This document shows positions 1 through 7,454 of a stretch of 64,000 bases of DNA, in pieces. A program made the position numbers and the translations under genes. Positions within the stretch are counted from its first letter, which is position 1. Each line of letters opens with the position of its first letter. The notes under the pieces were generated by a model. That model did not search any database. It saw only the letters and a program-made list of their open reading frames with translations, and was not told where the DNA came from. Source of the DNA: Bacillus sp. EB01 (GTDB lineage: Bacteria > Bacillota > Bacilli > Bacillales > Cytobacillaceae); NCBI RefSeq assembly GCF_000613125.1, contig NZ_HG964497.1, forward strand, positions 2,270,000 to 2,333,999, given 5' to 3'.

Positions 1-1
1 G

Positions 2-568
2 AAGCATTTAGCCGTTGTTGAATTAGGCTGCGATCTAGTTTTTACATACCGCGTCAATGAAGACGGGACCTTAATTGAAACGAATCGATTGGAACTTAGA
101 CCGGGCAGTGGTCCAAGACATCTTGAGTTTCATCCACTAAATCCTTCTATTGCTTATGTTATGACTGAATTCAGCTCTGAAGTAATCGTATTATCTTATG
201 AAAATGGGACATTTTCAGAGATTCAATCCATTTCAACTCTGCCTTCGGAATTTACGGAAAATAACCAGGGTAGTGCAATTCATGTCTCTTCTGACGGTAA
301 ATTTGTCTATGCTGGCAATCGCGGACATAATAGCATCGCGGTATTTGAAGTGAATCAGGAAAACGGCCATGTTCAGTTCGTAGAATTGGTATCAACAGAA
401 GGCGATTGGCCAAGAGATTTTGCCCTAGACCCAACAGGAAAATTTTTAATTGCCTCGAACCAAAATTCCAGCAATCTTGTCTTGTTTGAGAGAAATTCCG
501 AAACAGGCAAGTTGACACTCCTACAAAACGACATTGCGGTTCCAAATCCTGTTTGCATAAAGTTTTAA
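2..568 (+). CDS. Lactonase family protein (6-phosphogluconolactonase-like), 5' end missing
   Basis: The reading frame is open from the first bases of the window, so the start lies upstream; 188 codons are visible. The product matches the C-terminal half of the seven-bladed beta-propeller lactonase family (Pgl/YkgB type), which hydrolyses 6-phosphogluconolactone in the cytosol or acts on related lactones. Visible marks are the blade motif PGSGPRHLEFHP, repeated phrases such as SDGKFVYAGNRGHNSI and DPTGKFLIASNQNS, and the typical ending NPVCIKF. It ends just before a strong terminator. The family is clear; the physiological substrate is not, because many bacterial members are uncharacterised. 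Confidence 0.88.
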   Translation, partial: KHLAVVELGCDLVFTYRVNEDGTLIETNRLELRPGSGPRHLEFHPLNPSIAYVMTEFSSEVIVLSYENGTFSEIQSISTLPSEFTENNQGSAIHVSSDGKFVYAGNRGHNSIAVFEVNQENGHVQFVELVSTEGDWPRDFALDPTGKFLIASNQNSSNLVLFERNSETGKLTLLQNDIAVPNPVCIKF

Positions 569-571
569 TAG

Positions 572-609
572 AAAAATCCTATTCATGAGAATTCATGAAT
601 AGGATTTTT
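572..609 (+). terminator. Intrinsic terminator of the lactonase gene
   Basis: Perfect 17-bp inverted repeat (572-588 and 593-609) with a 4-nt loop. The right arm ends in five T residues and the left arm begins with five A residues, so it could work in both directions. It starts 4 bp after the stop codon. Confidence 0.9.
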
Positions 610-640
610 ATTTTGGTAGAAAAGCTTACTTGAGCAGACA

Positions 641-869
641 TTCTCGGGTACAATTCAAGGCTATCGAATGGCGAAATGTCCTTGAAGTGAGATTTCGAGT
701 ACAATTCGTTGTAGCCCGACAGTTGAAATGTCCTTGAAATGATGTTTCGAGTACAATTTGATTCGGCTGGACAGGTAAAATGACCTTGAAATGACTTTTC
801 GAGTACAATTTGATGCTGCTGGATTGATAAAATGTCCTTGAAAATAGTTTTTAAGTACAATAAAAATCC
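641..869. repeat. 52-bp tandem repeat array 1 (four units plus a partial)
   Basis: Four units of exactly 52 bp start at 641, 693, 745 and 797, followed by a degenerate partial unit from 849. Each unit begins TTTCGAGTACAA and contains AAATGTCCTTGAAA. At each junction the sequences CTTGAAA and TTTCGAG form a 7-bp dyad (with a G-T wobble) around a 5-nt loop, and this pairing is kept in units where bases changed. The same repeat recurs at 9585-9805. It is not coding, because 52 is not a multiple of three. Function is unknown. Confidence 0.9.
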
Positions 870-975
870 ATACCACCCTGACTCCGCTTTGAAATTATTT
901 CGAACAATATGCCCTGTCCAACTAATTACTTTTTCATATTATAGAATGGAATTGCTTATTGGGAGGGAATTTTAG

Positions 976-1847
976 TTGGAAAACAGGGATAACTATCAAA
1001 ATCAATTATGTGACGAGTTTGCCCGGATACTTGATTCAACTCCATCAATCATTAATGGAGTTTGTACTGCTACTAGATCTAGGACAAACATCCACCCGGT
1101 CGTACTGGGACGGAGAGCTGAATCATTTATGTTTGTACCACAGGCTTTTTCTTTTGAAAATATCGCGGAAGGGCTTTATGTCTAGGGGAAACCGTCATTC
1201 TCCAAGAAGAAGTAAACCCGTTTATGTCCCGTTTAAGGGAATGTGGAATTATTGTAACTGCACTACACAATCATTGGCTATTTGAAGAGCCTCGCCTCAT
1301 GTATATGCATTTTGAGTCGATTGACGAACCATTGTCATTTGCTCGAAAAGTTAGGTATGCTTTAGGGGTATTAACCAATAGAAATGTAGGGGTTCGGCAA
1401 CTGTTTGGTGGCGGGATGCGTGGAATTCCTTGCTCAGAGGACCTTTGTGATGAATTTGGTCGGATACTAGGCGGGATGCTTACATTTGAAAATGGTACTT
1501 GTATGGTTATGAAATCAAGAAACAATATTAAGCCAACTGTCTTAGGGAGGAGATCAAGGTCCTTCCTGGTTATCCCGCAGATGTTTACATTCGAATCATT
1601 AACACCAGATGGCAAAGCTCTTTGTAGTGGTGAGACTGTAATTCTTCAAGAAGAGCTGAACCCTTTTATAAGCAGGCTGAGAGAACATAATATCATTGTT
1701 ACCGGTTTTCATAATCACTGGCTATTTGAGGATCCTAGGTTAATGTACATCCATTTCGAGAAAATTGAGGACCCAATCCATTTTGCTAGGGATGTCAGAT
1801 ACGCCTTGCAGGTGCTTACAAATAAAGAAATTAATGTTTCGAGTTAA
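976..1847 (+). pseudogene. DUF1259 (LppY/LpqO-type) protein, frameshifted in the first domain
   Basis: A TTG start at 976 follows the ribosome binding site GGGAGG (961-966). The product has two tandem copies of the same domain, as in DUF1259 proteins of bacilli. The second copy (about 1420-1830) shows phrases such as GETVILQEELNPFISRLRE and HNHWLFEDPRLMYIHFE. The first copy starts in frame 1, reaches a TAG at 1183-1185, and continues without interruption in frame 3 with a matching GETVILQEEVNPF stretch. The break lies near the GGG at 1171-1173 and is explained by loss of one base. Family function is unknown. A sequencing error is an alternative to a true mutation. Confidence 0.75.
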
Positions 1848-1880
1848 GATAGTATTTTGCTTAAGAAACATCCGGCTTTT

Positions 1881-1908
1881 AAAACAACAGCAAACTAGCT
1901 GTTGTTTT
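1881..1908 (+). terminator. Intrinsic terminator after the DUF1259 gene
   Basis: An 11-bp stem (1881-1891 with 1898-1908, AAAACAACAGC paired with its complement) around a 6-nt loop is followed by a T-rich tract. Confidence 0.85.
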
Positions 1909-2039
1909 TATTTTTTATAGAAGAAAAGAGAAATAATTAATTCTTACCAGTTTCATTAAAATGCTAGAAACATGATTGAAGGTTTTTGTGTGTCTTTGTC
2001 GAATTAGTATCCCTAATTAACAAATGGGGTGAACCTTGT

Positions 2040-3167
2040 ATGGAGTTCGTTATTAATAATGAGTGGTTTAATAAAGCAATCATGGACGTGGCTAAAGCGG
2101 TATCTTCGAAAACGCCTTTTCCTATATTATCGGGTATCTTGTTAGCGGCCAATCAGGAAGGCCTTACTCTTATCGGAAGTAATTCTGATATCATTATTGA
2201 AAAATTTGTTCCATTAACGGTTGAGGATAGAAATATAGTAAAGATATATGAACCTGGCAGTGTCGTAGTTTCCGGAAAATATTTGAGTGAAATTATTAAA
2301 AAATTGCCTAATGAAGTGCATGTAAAAGTTAATGAAAATAAATCAGTCACCATTAAGTCCGGAGAAATTATTACTCATCTTAATGGATTCAATTCTGAGG
2401 ATTATCCGAGTCTGCCAAAAGTTGATGAAGGAAAGCATATTGAAGTTCCCTGTTTGGAGCTTATAGAAATGATTAAACAAACATCATTTGCAGCTTCCAA
2501 AAATGAGACCCGTCCAGTCCTAACAGGAGTAAATATAACTTTTACCGAAAACGGTCTATCTATGGCAGCCACAAACTCACATCGGTTAGCAATTAGAAGT
2601 CTTTTCATAAAATCCAATATAACAGGTTCTTTTACTGTACCTGGCACAAGTTTAAGTGAGCTTATCAAGTTATTTAATCTTGATACAAAGCATATTAACC
2701 TCTATTTAACAGACAGTTACATTTTATTCAAATCAGAAAGCCTCTCCCTATATTCGAGACTGATTGAAGGAAACTATCCGAATATTTCTGAAATACTGCC
2801 AAAAGAATTTAAGACAGTAATAACTGTGAACACTATTGATTTTTTAAAGGGGATTGATAGAGCGTGTCTTTTTGCAAGTGTATGGAAAAATAACAATGTG
2901 AATTTAGAAATCAAGGACAATAAATTAAGAATTTCCTCAAATTCAAATGAAATCGGAAAAATTGAAGAAACGCAACTTATTAATGATATTAGTGGTTATC
3001 CATATTTAGGTATTTCTCTTGATGGGAGTTTTTTAATCGAAGCCTTAAAAGGAATAAAAGAAGATGAAATTAGACTAAGTTTTAATGGAACAATGAGGCC
3101 AGTGTTAATAGAACCGATCGGAAATCCTGAATATTTACACTTAATATCACCAGTTAGGTCCTATTGA
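2040..3167 (+). CDS. DNA polymerase III subunit beta (sliding clamp) paralog
   Basis: A 375-residue product with the usual length and three-fold repeat organisation of the bacterial sliding clamp, which encircles DNA and tethers polymerases and repair proteins. Recognisable parts are FPILSGILLAANQEGLTLIGSN near the N-terminus, SFAASKNETRPVLTGVN and ATNSHRLAIR in the middle domain, and the C-terminal tail LISPVRSY, close to the canonical LPVRTY ending. The ATG at 2040 follows GGGGTGA (2026-2032); an in-frame ATG at 1986 has no such site. The gene stands alone with no dnaA, recF or gyrB nearby, so it is most likely a second, accessory clamp gene like those known in the B. cereus group. Confidence 0.85.
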   Translation: MEFVINNEWFNKAIMDVAKAVSSKTPFPILSGILLAANQEGLTLIGSNSDIIIEKFVPLTVEDRNIVKIYEPGSVVVSGKYLSEIIKKLPNEVHVKVNENKSVTIKSGEIITHLNGFNSEDYPSLPKVDEGKHIEVPCLELIEMIKQTSFAASKNETRPVLTGVNITFTENGLSMAATNSHRLAIRSLFIKSNITGSFTVPGTSLSELIKLFNLDTKHINLYLTDSYILFKSESLSLYSRLIEGNYPNISEILPKEFKTVITVNTIDFLKGIDRACLFASVWKNNNVNLEIKDNKLRISSNSNEIGKIEETQLINDISGYPYLGISLDGSFLIEALKGIKEDEIRLSFNGTMRPVLIEPIGNPEYLHLISPVRSY

Positions 3168-3279
3168 GTTCAACTGAATTCAATGGTACTGTTGGCAGAA
3201 TACATAGTGAAAGGTAATCCAAATGTATGTTATCATTATTTTTTGCATTAAAAACACATCATGAGGGAGGGGACAGATA

Positions 3280-3843
3280 ATGCAAAAGATAGTTATCATT
3301 TTAGCCATTATGGTAATGATGCTTCCAACTATAGCAAGTGCCCATACACAGTTAGAATCATCCACTCCTGAATCAGGACAAGTGGTAAAAGAGAACTTAA
3401 ATCAAATTGTACTGAATTTTGGTGGAGAAGTTGAGTCGCTCAGTACAATGACACTTGTGAAGGACGGCCAGGAGGTTCCATTTGAAAGTATTGAACCACA
3501 AGGAACACAGATGATTGGAACAGTTGCTGACCCGTTGGCAACTGGTTCTTATATCATCCAATGGAAAATTGTTGGGGAAGATGGCCATATAATAACAGGT
3601 GAAATCCCTTTCACCGTTCAAGTTGAGCAAGCAGTTGAAGAACCGGAGAAGGTAGGGCCTGCAACGGAAGAGTCCAACAATGACGACACGGATACTGTTA
3701 AAAAGGGAGAAGAGGATACGGCAAATCCTGAACTCGCAAATACTGAAAAATCCGAGTCAAATCTTATACTTATCATAATCCCTATAGCTGTTTTATTACT
3801 ATTGGGTATTGGATTGTTCCTACTTTTCAGAAGGAAGAAATAG
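3280..3843 (+). CDS. Copper resistance CopC-domain protein, membrane anchored
   Basis: The 187-residue protein has a signal peptide (about 1-21, cleavage after ASA), leaving a mature N-terminal His22, which is a copper ligand in CopC proteins. The CopC beta-barrel spans about 22-116, with the family motifs SSTPESG and EDGHIITGEIPFTV. An acidic Glu/Asp-rich linker (about 120-155) leads to one C-terminal membrane helix and the basic tail RRKK. It thus presents a copper-binding domain outside the cell. The CopD-domain gene starts 2 bp after its stop codon, so the two form an operon. The ribosome binding site is GAGGGAGGGG before ATG 3280. Confidence 0.85.
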   Translation: MQKIVIILAIMVMMLPTIASAHTQLESSTPESGQVVKENLNQIVLNFGGEVESLSTMTLVKDGQEVPFESIEPQGTQMIGTVADPLATGSYIIQWKIVGEDGHIITGEIPFTVQVEQAVEEPEKVGPATEESNNDDTDTVKKGEEDTANPELANTEKSESNLILIIIPIAVLLLLGIGLFLLFRRKK

Positions 3844-3844
3844 T

Positions 3845-4921
3845 ATGGAGTTTCTAATTACGTTCAGCGAGTTTGGGACATATTTTTGTTTTGCTATTCT
3901 TGCGGGATATGTCGCATTGCAATATGTTCCTGTAGAATACAAGCCGCAAACAACTATTTCTAAAAAAACGTTACTCTTAGCTACGCTGGGAATTTATATT
4001 TTTTCATTTGGTCCCGCTGCCCTTACCATTTCTTACTTTAAAGATGCAATTGGCATTTCAACGGCAGCTTATTCGGTCATTACCGACTTTCAGGTTGGCA
4101 GGGCATGGCTGATTATTGGGTTTATGGCCGTACTCCTCTGGATAACGCTTTTGCTGAATGGCTCAAAACATCTGCAAGCACTTTTGTTATTTATTATGGT
4201 AATAGCGGTAGGATATTCAAGCCATGTTGCATCTTTATCATTTTGGTCTGGGCTTTTTGCCCATTCTGCGCATTTCTTAATGGTCATCCTTTGGAGCGGT
4301 ATCCTTATTCATGTAGCCTGGTACTCGAAGGATGATTCAAAATGGAATAAGTTCTTAAAATGGTTTACTCCATTTGCGATAGGAAGCATAGCTGTCATTT
4401 TCATTAGCGGATTAGTCCTTATGTTTTTCGTTGTGAAACCAGATGAGTACGTTAATTCCTGGGTCTTGCCTTATGGACAAATGCTTTTATTAAAGCATAT
4501 TGGCATCATTCCGATTTTGGCCTTTGCTTATATAAATGGGATACTGGCAAGGAAAACGATAAGTTCTCAATCCTTTAATCCTCGTCCTTGGGTAAAAGCA
4601 GAAAGTCTTACAATATTTATTGTTTTCTACTTCACCAGTGTATTGGGAACACTTTCGCCACCGCATGAGGTAGAATTTACTGTGGTTTCTGAAGGCGCAT
4701 CAAGATGGTTGGAATGGCTGCTGGGCAAGGATATCCTAACAACGGCAAATGTTGCGCTAACTACAAATGCAACGTCGATTTTACTATTAATAACCACGCT
4801 GCTATTCTTGGTACTTATATTTTTAAGCTTTAAAAAAGTAAAACCTGCTGTTGGTGTCTTCTTCGCCATGGGTTTTATTGCTTCAATGTATTTTTTCCTG
4901 ATGCTGTCACTAACTTTATAA
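3845..4921 (+). CDS. CopD-family copper import membrane protein
   Basis: A 358-residue polytopic membrane protein with about eight hydrophobic helices. It matches the copper resistance D family, thought to move copper across the membrane in partnership with CopC. Conserved-looking stretches include the helix HSAHFLMVILWSGILIH with its histidines, LLLKHIGIIPILAF, and the late motif LGTLSPPHE. The ATG at 3845 follows the copC stop codon after 1 base, with AAGGAAG inside the copC end as ribosome binding site, which implies translational coupling. A longer in-frame TTG start inside copC is unlikely. A terminator follows. Confidence 0.85.
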   Translation: MEFLITFSEFGTYFCFAILAGYVALQYVPVEYKPQTTISKKTLLLATLGIYIFSFGPAALTISYFKDAIGISTAAYSVITDFQVGRAWLIIGFMAVLLWITLLLNGSKHLQALLLFIMVIAVGYSSHVASLSFWSGLFAHSAHFLMVILWSGILIHVAWYSKDDSKWNKFLKWFTPFAIGSIAVIFISGLVLMFFVVKPDEYVNSWVLPYGQMLLLKHIGIIPILAFAYINGILARKTISSQSFNPRPWVKAESLTIFIVFYFTSVLGTLSPPHEVEFTVVSEGASRWLEWLLGKDILTTANVALTTNATSILLLITTLLFLVLIFLSFKKVKPAVGVFFAMGFIASMYFFLMLSLTL

Positions 4922-4932
4922 AGACGAGAATG

Positions 4933-4958
4933 AAGGACCCTGAGATCAAAGGGTCCTT
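4933..4958 (+). terminator. Terminator of the copC-copD operon
   Basis: A 9-bp stem AAGGACCCT/AGGGTCCTT (4933-4941, 4950-4958) with an 8-nt loop, followed by a TT-rich stretch. Confidence 0.85.
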
Positions 4959-5155
4959 TTCTCTTTTCATCATTGCTTGAAGAATTAGGACAGTAGCGGT
5001 ACAACAACTTGCATCTATCATTTTAATTTAAGTAGATTGTTATAGAAAAAAGAGGAATATAAAGGATTTGCGCTCTTTTTGTAGAAATCCTTATTATGGT
5101 AACTAGGCCAAATGGGTCCGGAATTCATTATTAATGAAAAGAGGGGGATTTAAAG

Positions 5156-5575
5156 ATGGGTGAAAAATTACTAAGAGTGGGAACAACTTATATACCAGTA
5201 ACGAATGTTGAGCTTTCTTCTAATTGGTATGTGAAAAAATTAGGAGCAGAATTAAGCTATATAGATCAAGACAAAGCTATTTTAAACCTTGCTAATCAGA
5301 GCTTTTTTCTGGTGAAAGCCAATGAAAAGCAAAGCTCCAATTTCTTTGATATTTCCGGTAATGAGCGTTTTTCATTAACTTTCGAAGTTAATGGGGTAAA
5401 GGCTTTAGAAGAAATACATAGAAACTTTAAGAAAATTGAAATTAGTGTTGGTGAAATTGAAAACAGAGGACATTCAGGAAGGAATTTTATTTTCTACGAT
5501 TTAGATGGGAATAAATTTGATGTGTGGAGTGAACTTAGTCCGATTTTTAAAGAAAAATACCTTATCACTCAATAA
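5156..5575 (+). CDS. VOC superfamily (glyoxalase/bleomycin resistance-like) protein
   Basis: The 139-residue product has the paired beta-alpha-beta-beta-beta layout of VOC proteins. It begins with a strand (TYIPVTNVELSSNWYVKKLG) and ends with the typical FYDLDGNKFDVWSE phrase. Members are metal-dependent enzymes or drug-binding proteins; the ligand cannot be predicted. The GAGGGGG ribosome binding site lies 9-15 bp before ATG 5156. It is the first of five VOC genes in the window (others near 20.9, 32.6, 41.7 and 44.4 kb), which are divergent and probably not recent duplicates. Confidence 0.8.
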   Translation: MGEKLLRVGTTYIPVTNVELSSNWYVKKLGAELSYIDQDKAILNLANQSFFLVKANEKQSSNFFDISGNERFSLTFEVNGVKALEEIHRNFKKIEISVGEIENRGHSGRNFIFYDLDGNKFDVWSELSPIFKEKYLITQ

Positions 5576-5662
5576 AAATATTTTCTTCAATATTCCATTT
5601 ACTTGGGTATTGGTCCCGATCAATAAAAAAATCGGAAGTTCAAAATAGAGAGGTCAATTTTA

Positions 5663-6115
5663 ATGGTAATTCGCAAACTAAAAAAAGATGAGATGCCCCC
5701 AATGGATTTGTTACTACTAGCAGATCCGTCCCCGAGGCTTATTGAGGAATATTTACAAAGGGGAGAATGCTTTGTTGCTGAAAGCAATGAAGAAATCATT
5801 GGTGTATATGTACTCCTTCCAACCAGACCTCAAACGGTGGAGTTGGTCAACATTGCTGTAGCAGAAGGCCAGCAAGGAAAAGGATGGGGAAAATCGCTAA
5901 TACTTCATGCAATAGGAGTCGCTAAGTCCAAAGGTTACAAAACAATAGAAATAGGTACTGGAAATTCAAGCATAGGACAATTAGCGTTTTACCAGAAATG
6001 CGGGTTTAGAATTATTGGTGTGGATATGGATTTTTTCATTAGGCATTATCCAGAAGAGATTTTCGAAAACGGTATCCAATGCAGGGATATGATTCGATTA
6101 TCTCAAGATTTGTAG
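5663..6115 (+). CDS. GNAT family N-acetyltransferase (YvbK-like)
   Basis: The 150-residue protein carries the acetyl-CoA binding motif A region VAEGQQGKGWGKSLILHAI (Q/R-x-x-G-x-G/A type) and motif B FYQKCGFRIIGVD. Its overall pattern, including ECFVAESNEEIIGVY and NGIQCRDMIRLS, resembles B. subtilis YvbK from memory. It would transfer an acetyl group from acetyl-CoA to an amine; the acceptor is unknown. GAGAGG upstream of ATG 5663 serves as ribosome binding site. A hairpin of the dispersed terminator type follows. Confidence 0.85.
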   Translation: MVIRKLKKDEMPPMDLLLLADPSPRLIEEYLQRGECFVAESNEEIIGVYVLLPTRPQTVELVNIAVAEGQQGKGWGKSLILHAIGVAKSKGYKTIEIGTGNSSIGQLAFYQKCGFRIIGVDMDFFIRHYPEEIFENGIQCRDMIRLSQDL

Positions 6116-6135
6116 TTTAAAAATGCAACTAGCGG

Positions 6136-6169
6136 GTGCCTGATCATGGGAAGGATTAAGGCACTTTTT
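6136..6169 (+). terminator. Probable terminator, dispersed GGGTGnnTAATC type
   Basis: GTGCCT pairs with AGGCAC (6136-6141, 6159-6164) with partial extension inward, followed by TTTTTG. The sequence resembles hairpins near 18.95 and 46.14 kb. Confidence 0.6.
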
Positions 6170-6236
6170 GTTGAACTTCTAAAAGAACAAATTAGGTAGT
6201 TTTAAGTAAACGCTGGTTTCAAGTGGAGGAAATTAA

Positions 6237-6668
6237 ATGAAAATACGAACTGCGACAAAGAATGATGTACCCAGGTTAGCAAGTTTAATGGAACAATTGG
6301 GTTACCCAACTACCGTTGAAAATATGGAATCTAGGTTTAATAACATAGAATCGGATCCTTCTTATCATACTCTCATAGCGGAATTGAATGGCAATGTGGT
6401 CGGGGTAGCAGGGTTATGTAAGAGCCTATTTTATGAATACGATGGATGTTATGTGCGGATCGTTGCCTTTGTAGTGGATTCTAAATACCGAAGAAGGGGT
6501 ATAGGTGAAAAGCTAATACAAGAAACGGAAAGATGGGCAAGGGAATTAGGTGCGATCGCTATTAGTCTAAATAGTGGTAACCGTCCAGAACGAATAGCAG
6601 CTCATAAGTTTTATACTAGTATGGGTTTTGAAGCTAAAAGTACTGGTTTTTCAAAGAGACTTATCTAA
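6237..6668 (+). CDS. GNAT family N-acetyltransferase
   Basis: The 143-residue protein shows the full GNAT pattern: N-terminal IRTATKNDVPRLASLMEQLG, the core strand IVAFVVDSKYRRRGIGEKLI containing the acetyl-CoA pyrophosphate loop R-R-R-G-I-G, and the C-terminal AAHKFYTSMGFEAKS motif. It should acetylate an unidentified small molecule or protein. ATG 6237 is preceded by GTGGAGG. It is only distantly similar to the GNAT gene just upstream, and a hairpin lies between them, so they are probably separate transcription units. Confidence 0.85.
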   Translation: MKIRTATKNDVPRLASLMEQLGYPTTVENMESRFNNIESDPSYHTLIAELNGNVVGVAGLCKSLFYEYDGCYVRIVAFVVDSKYRRRGIGEKLIQETERWARELGAIAISLNSGNRPERIAAHKFYTSMGFEAKSTGFSKRLI

Positions 6669-6925
6669 ATATACAGGGTAGTTTAACAAGAATAGTTCTA
6701 TATAAAATAAATGCCAATCAGATTAGGAACATAAGATACTCCGACTCTTTGGAGTTGGGAAATTCTAAGGAAAGACCTCCATAAAAGTGGTCCAAGTCTT
6801 TTAGTGCTTATAAGACGGCAGGTAATTTGTATCATTAAATATCGGATGCACGCATTATATTTAAAAATTTCCACGAAATTTGTAATAATAGTAATAAGAA
6901 AAAGAGCCGGAAAGGATGATCTTAG

Positions 6926-7225
6926 GTGAAATCAATTGTTTACAAAAGGGATATCGAGAATTTTCTAAATGGTTTTTCAGGCGTTGCAGATTATGATTTT
7001 GTTGGAAAGAAATATTATCTGGTTTTTGAAGATTCAATCCGTAAGGGATCCTGGACTCTCATGCATTACGAAGCAGGCGGGAAGTGGACCATCCATGGAA
7101 AAGGCGAAAATTATTGTGATGAAGGCGAAAAAGAATTGGTAAAAGAAGATTTAATAAACTTTATATACAAAAACAGAAAATACATAAATAGGGTACTTAA
7201 AAAGAAAAAAGGCGTCTTGGTATAG
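6926..7225 (+). CDS. Hypothetical protein, 99 residues
   Basis: GTG start at 6926 with GGAAAGGA about 10 bp upstream, and a strong terminator downstream, support a real gene. The product is soluble and basic at its C-terminus (ending KRVLKKKKG-like), with a Gly/Trp-containing middle (SWTLMHYEAGGKWTIHGKG). No family was recognised. It is a stand-alone gene between an acetyltransferase and the esterase. Confidence 0.65.
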   Translation: MKSIVYKRDIENFLNGFSGVADYDFVGKKYYLVFEDSIRKGSWTLMHYEAGGKWTIHGKGENYCDEGEKELVKEDLINFIYKNRKYINRVLKKKKGVLV

Positions 7226-7281
7226 GTATTAAAACGGTGATACCGACATTGGGAAAATAATTTACCAGCTTAATAATATGT

Positions 7282-7323
7282 AAAAAACTATGATGAAAGG
7301 GCAACCGGAAATCATAGTTTTTT
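7282..7323 (+). terminator. Intrinsic terminator
   Basis: A 13-bp stem AAAAAACTATGAT (7282-7294) pairs with 7311-7323, with a 16-nt loop and a terminal T run. Confidence 0.88.
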
Positions 7324-7369
7324 GTTTGTATTTGTAACTGTAATGCAACTCGATTGTTTTAGTTTATTT

Positions 7370-7383
7370 TGGAAACGCTTACA
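7370..7383 (+). promoter_or_regulatory. CcpA cre-like box upstream of the esterase
   Basis: TGGAAACGCTTACA matches the cre consensus TGWAANCGNTNWCA at 13 of 14 positions. It lies 72 bp before the start of the secreted esterase gene, so carbon catabolite control is likely. Confidence 0.6.
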
Positions 7384-7454
7384 AATTGCGTTCGGAAGGA
7401 GGTAGATGTTTTATAACGGGCCGTGAAATCCAACTTTGAAGTGGAGGAACATAA

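Noticed and set aside
641-869. CRISPR array
   Set aside because: Conserved and variable parts do not separate into repeats and unique spacers; whole units are similar throughout, and no cas gene is present.
563-876. Overlapping minus-strand reading frames of 60-90 codons across the first 52-bp array, with repeated peptide phrases
   Set aside because: The repeated peptides arise because the DNA repeats. Unit length 52 is not a multiple of three, starts lack ribosome binding sites, and the same frames appear in array 2.
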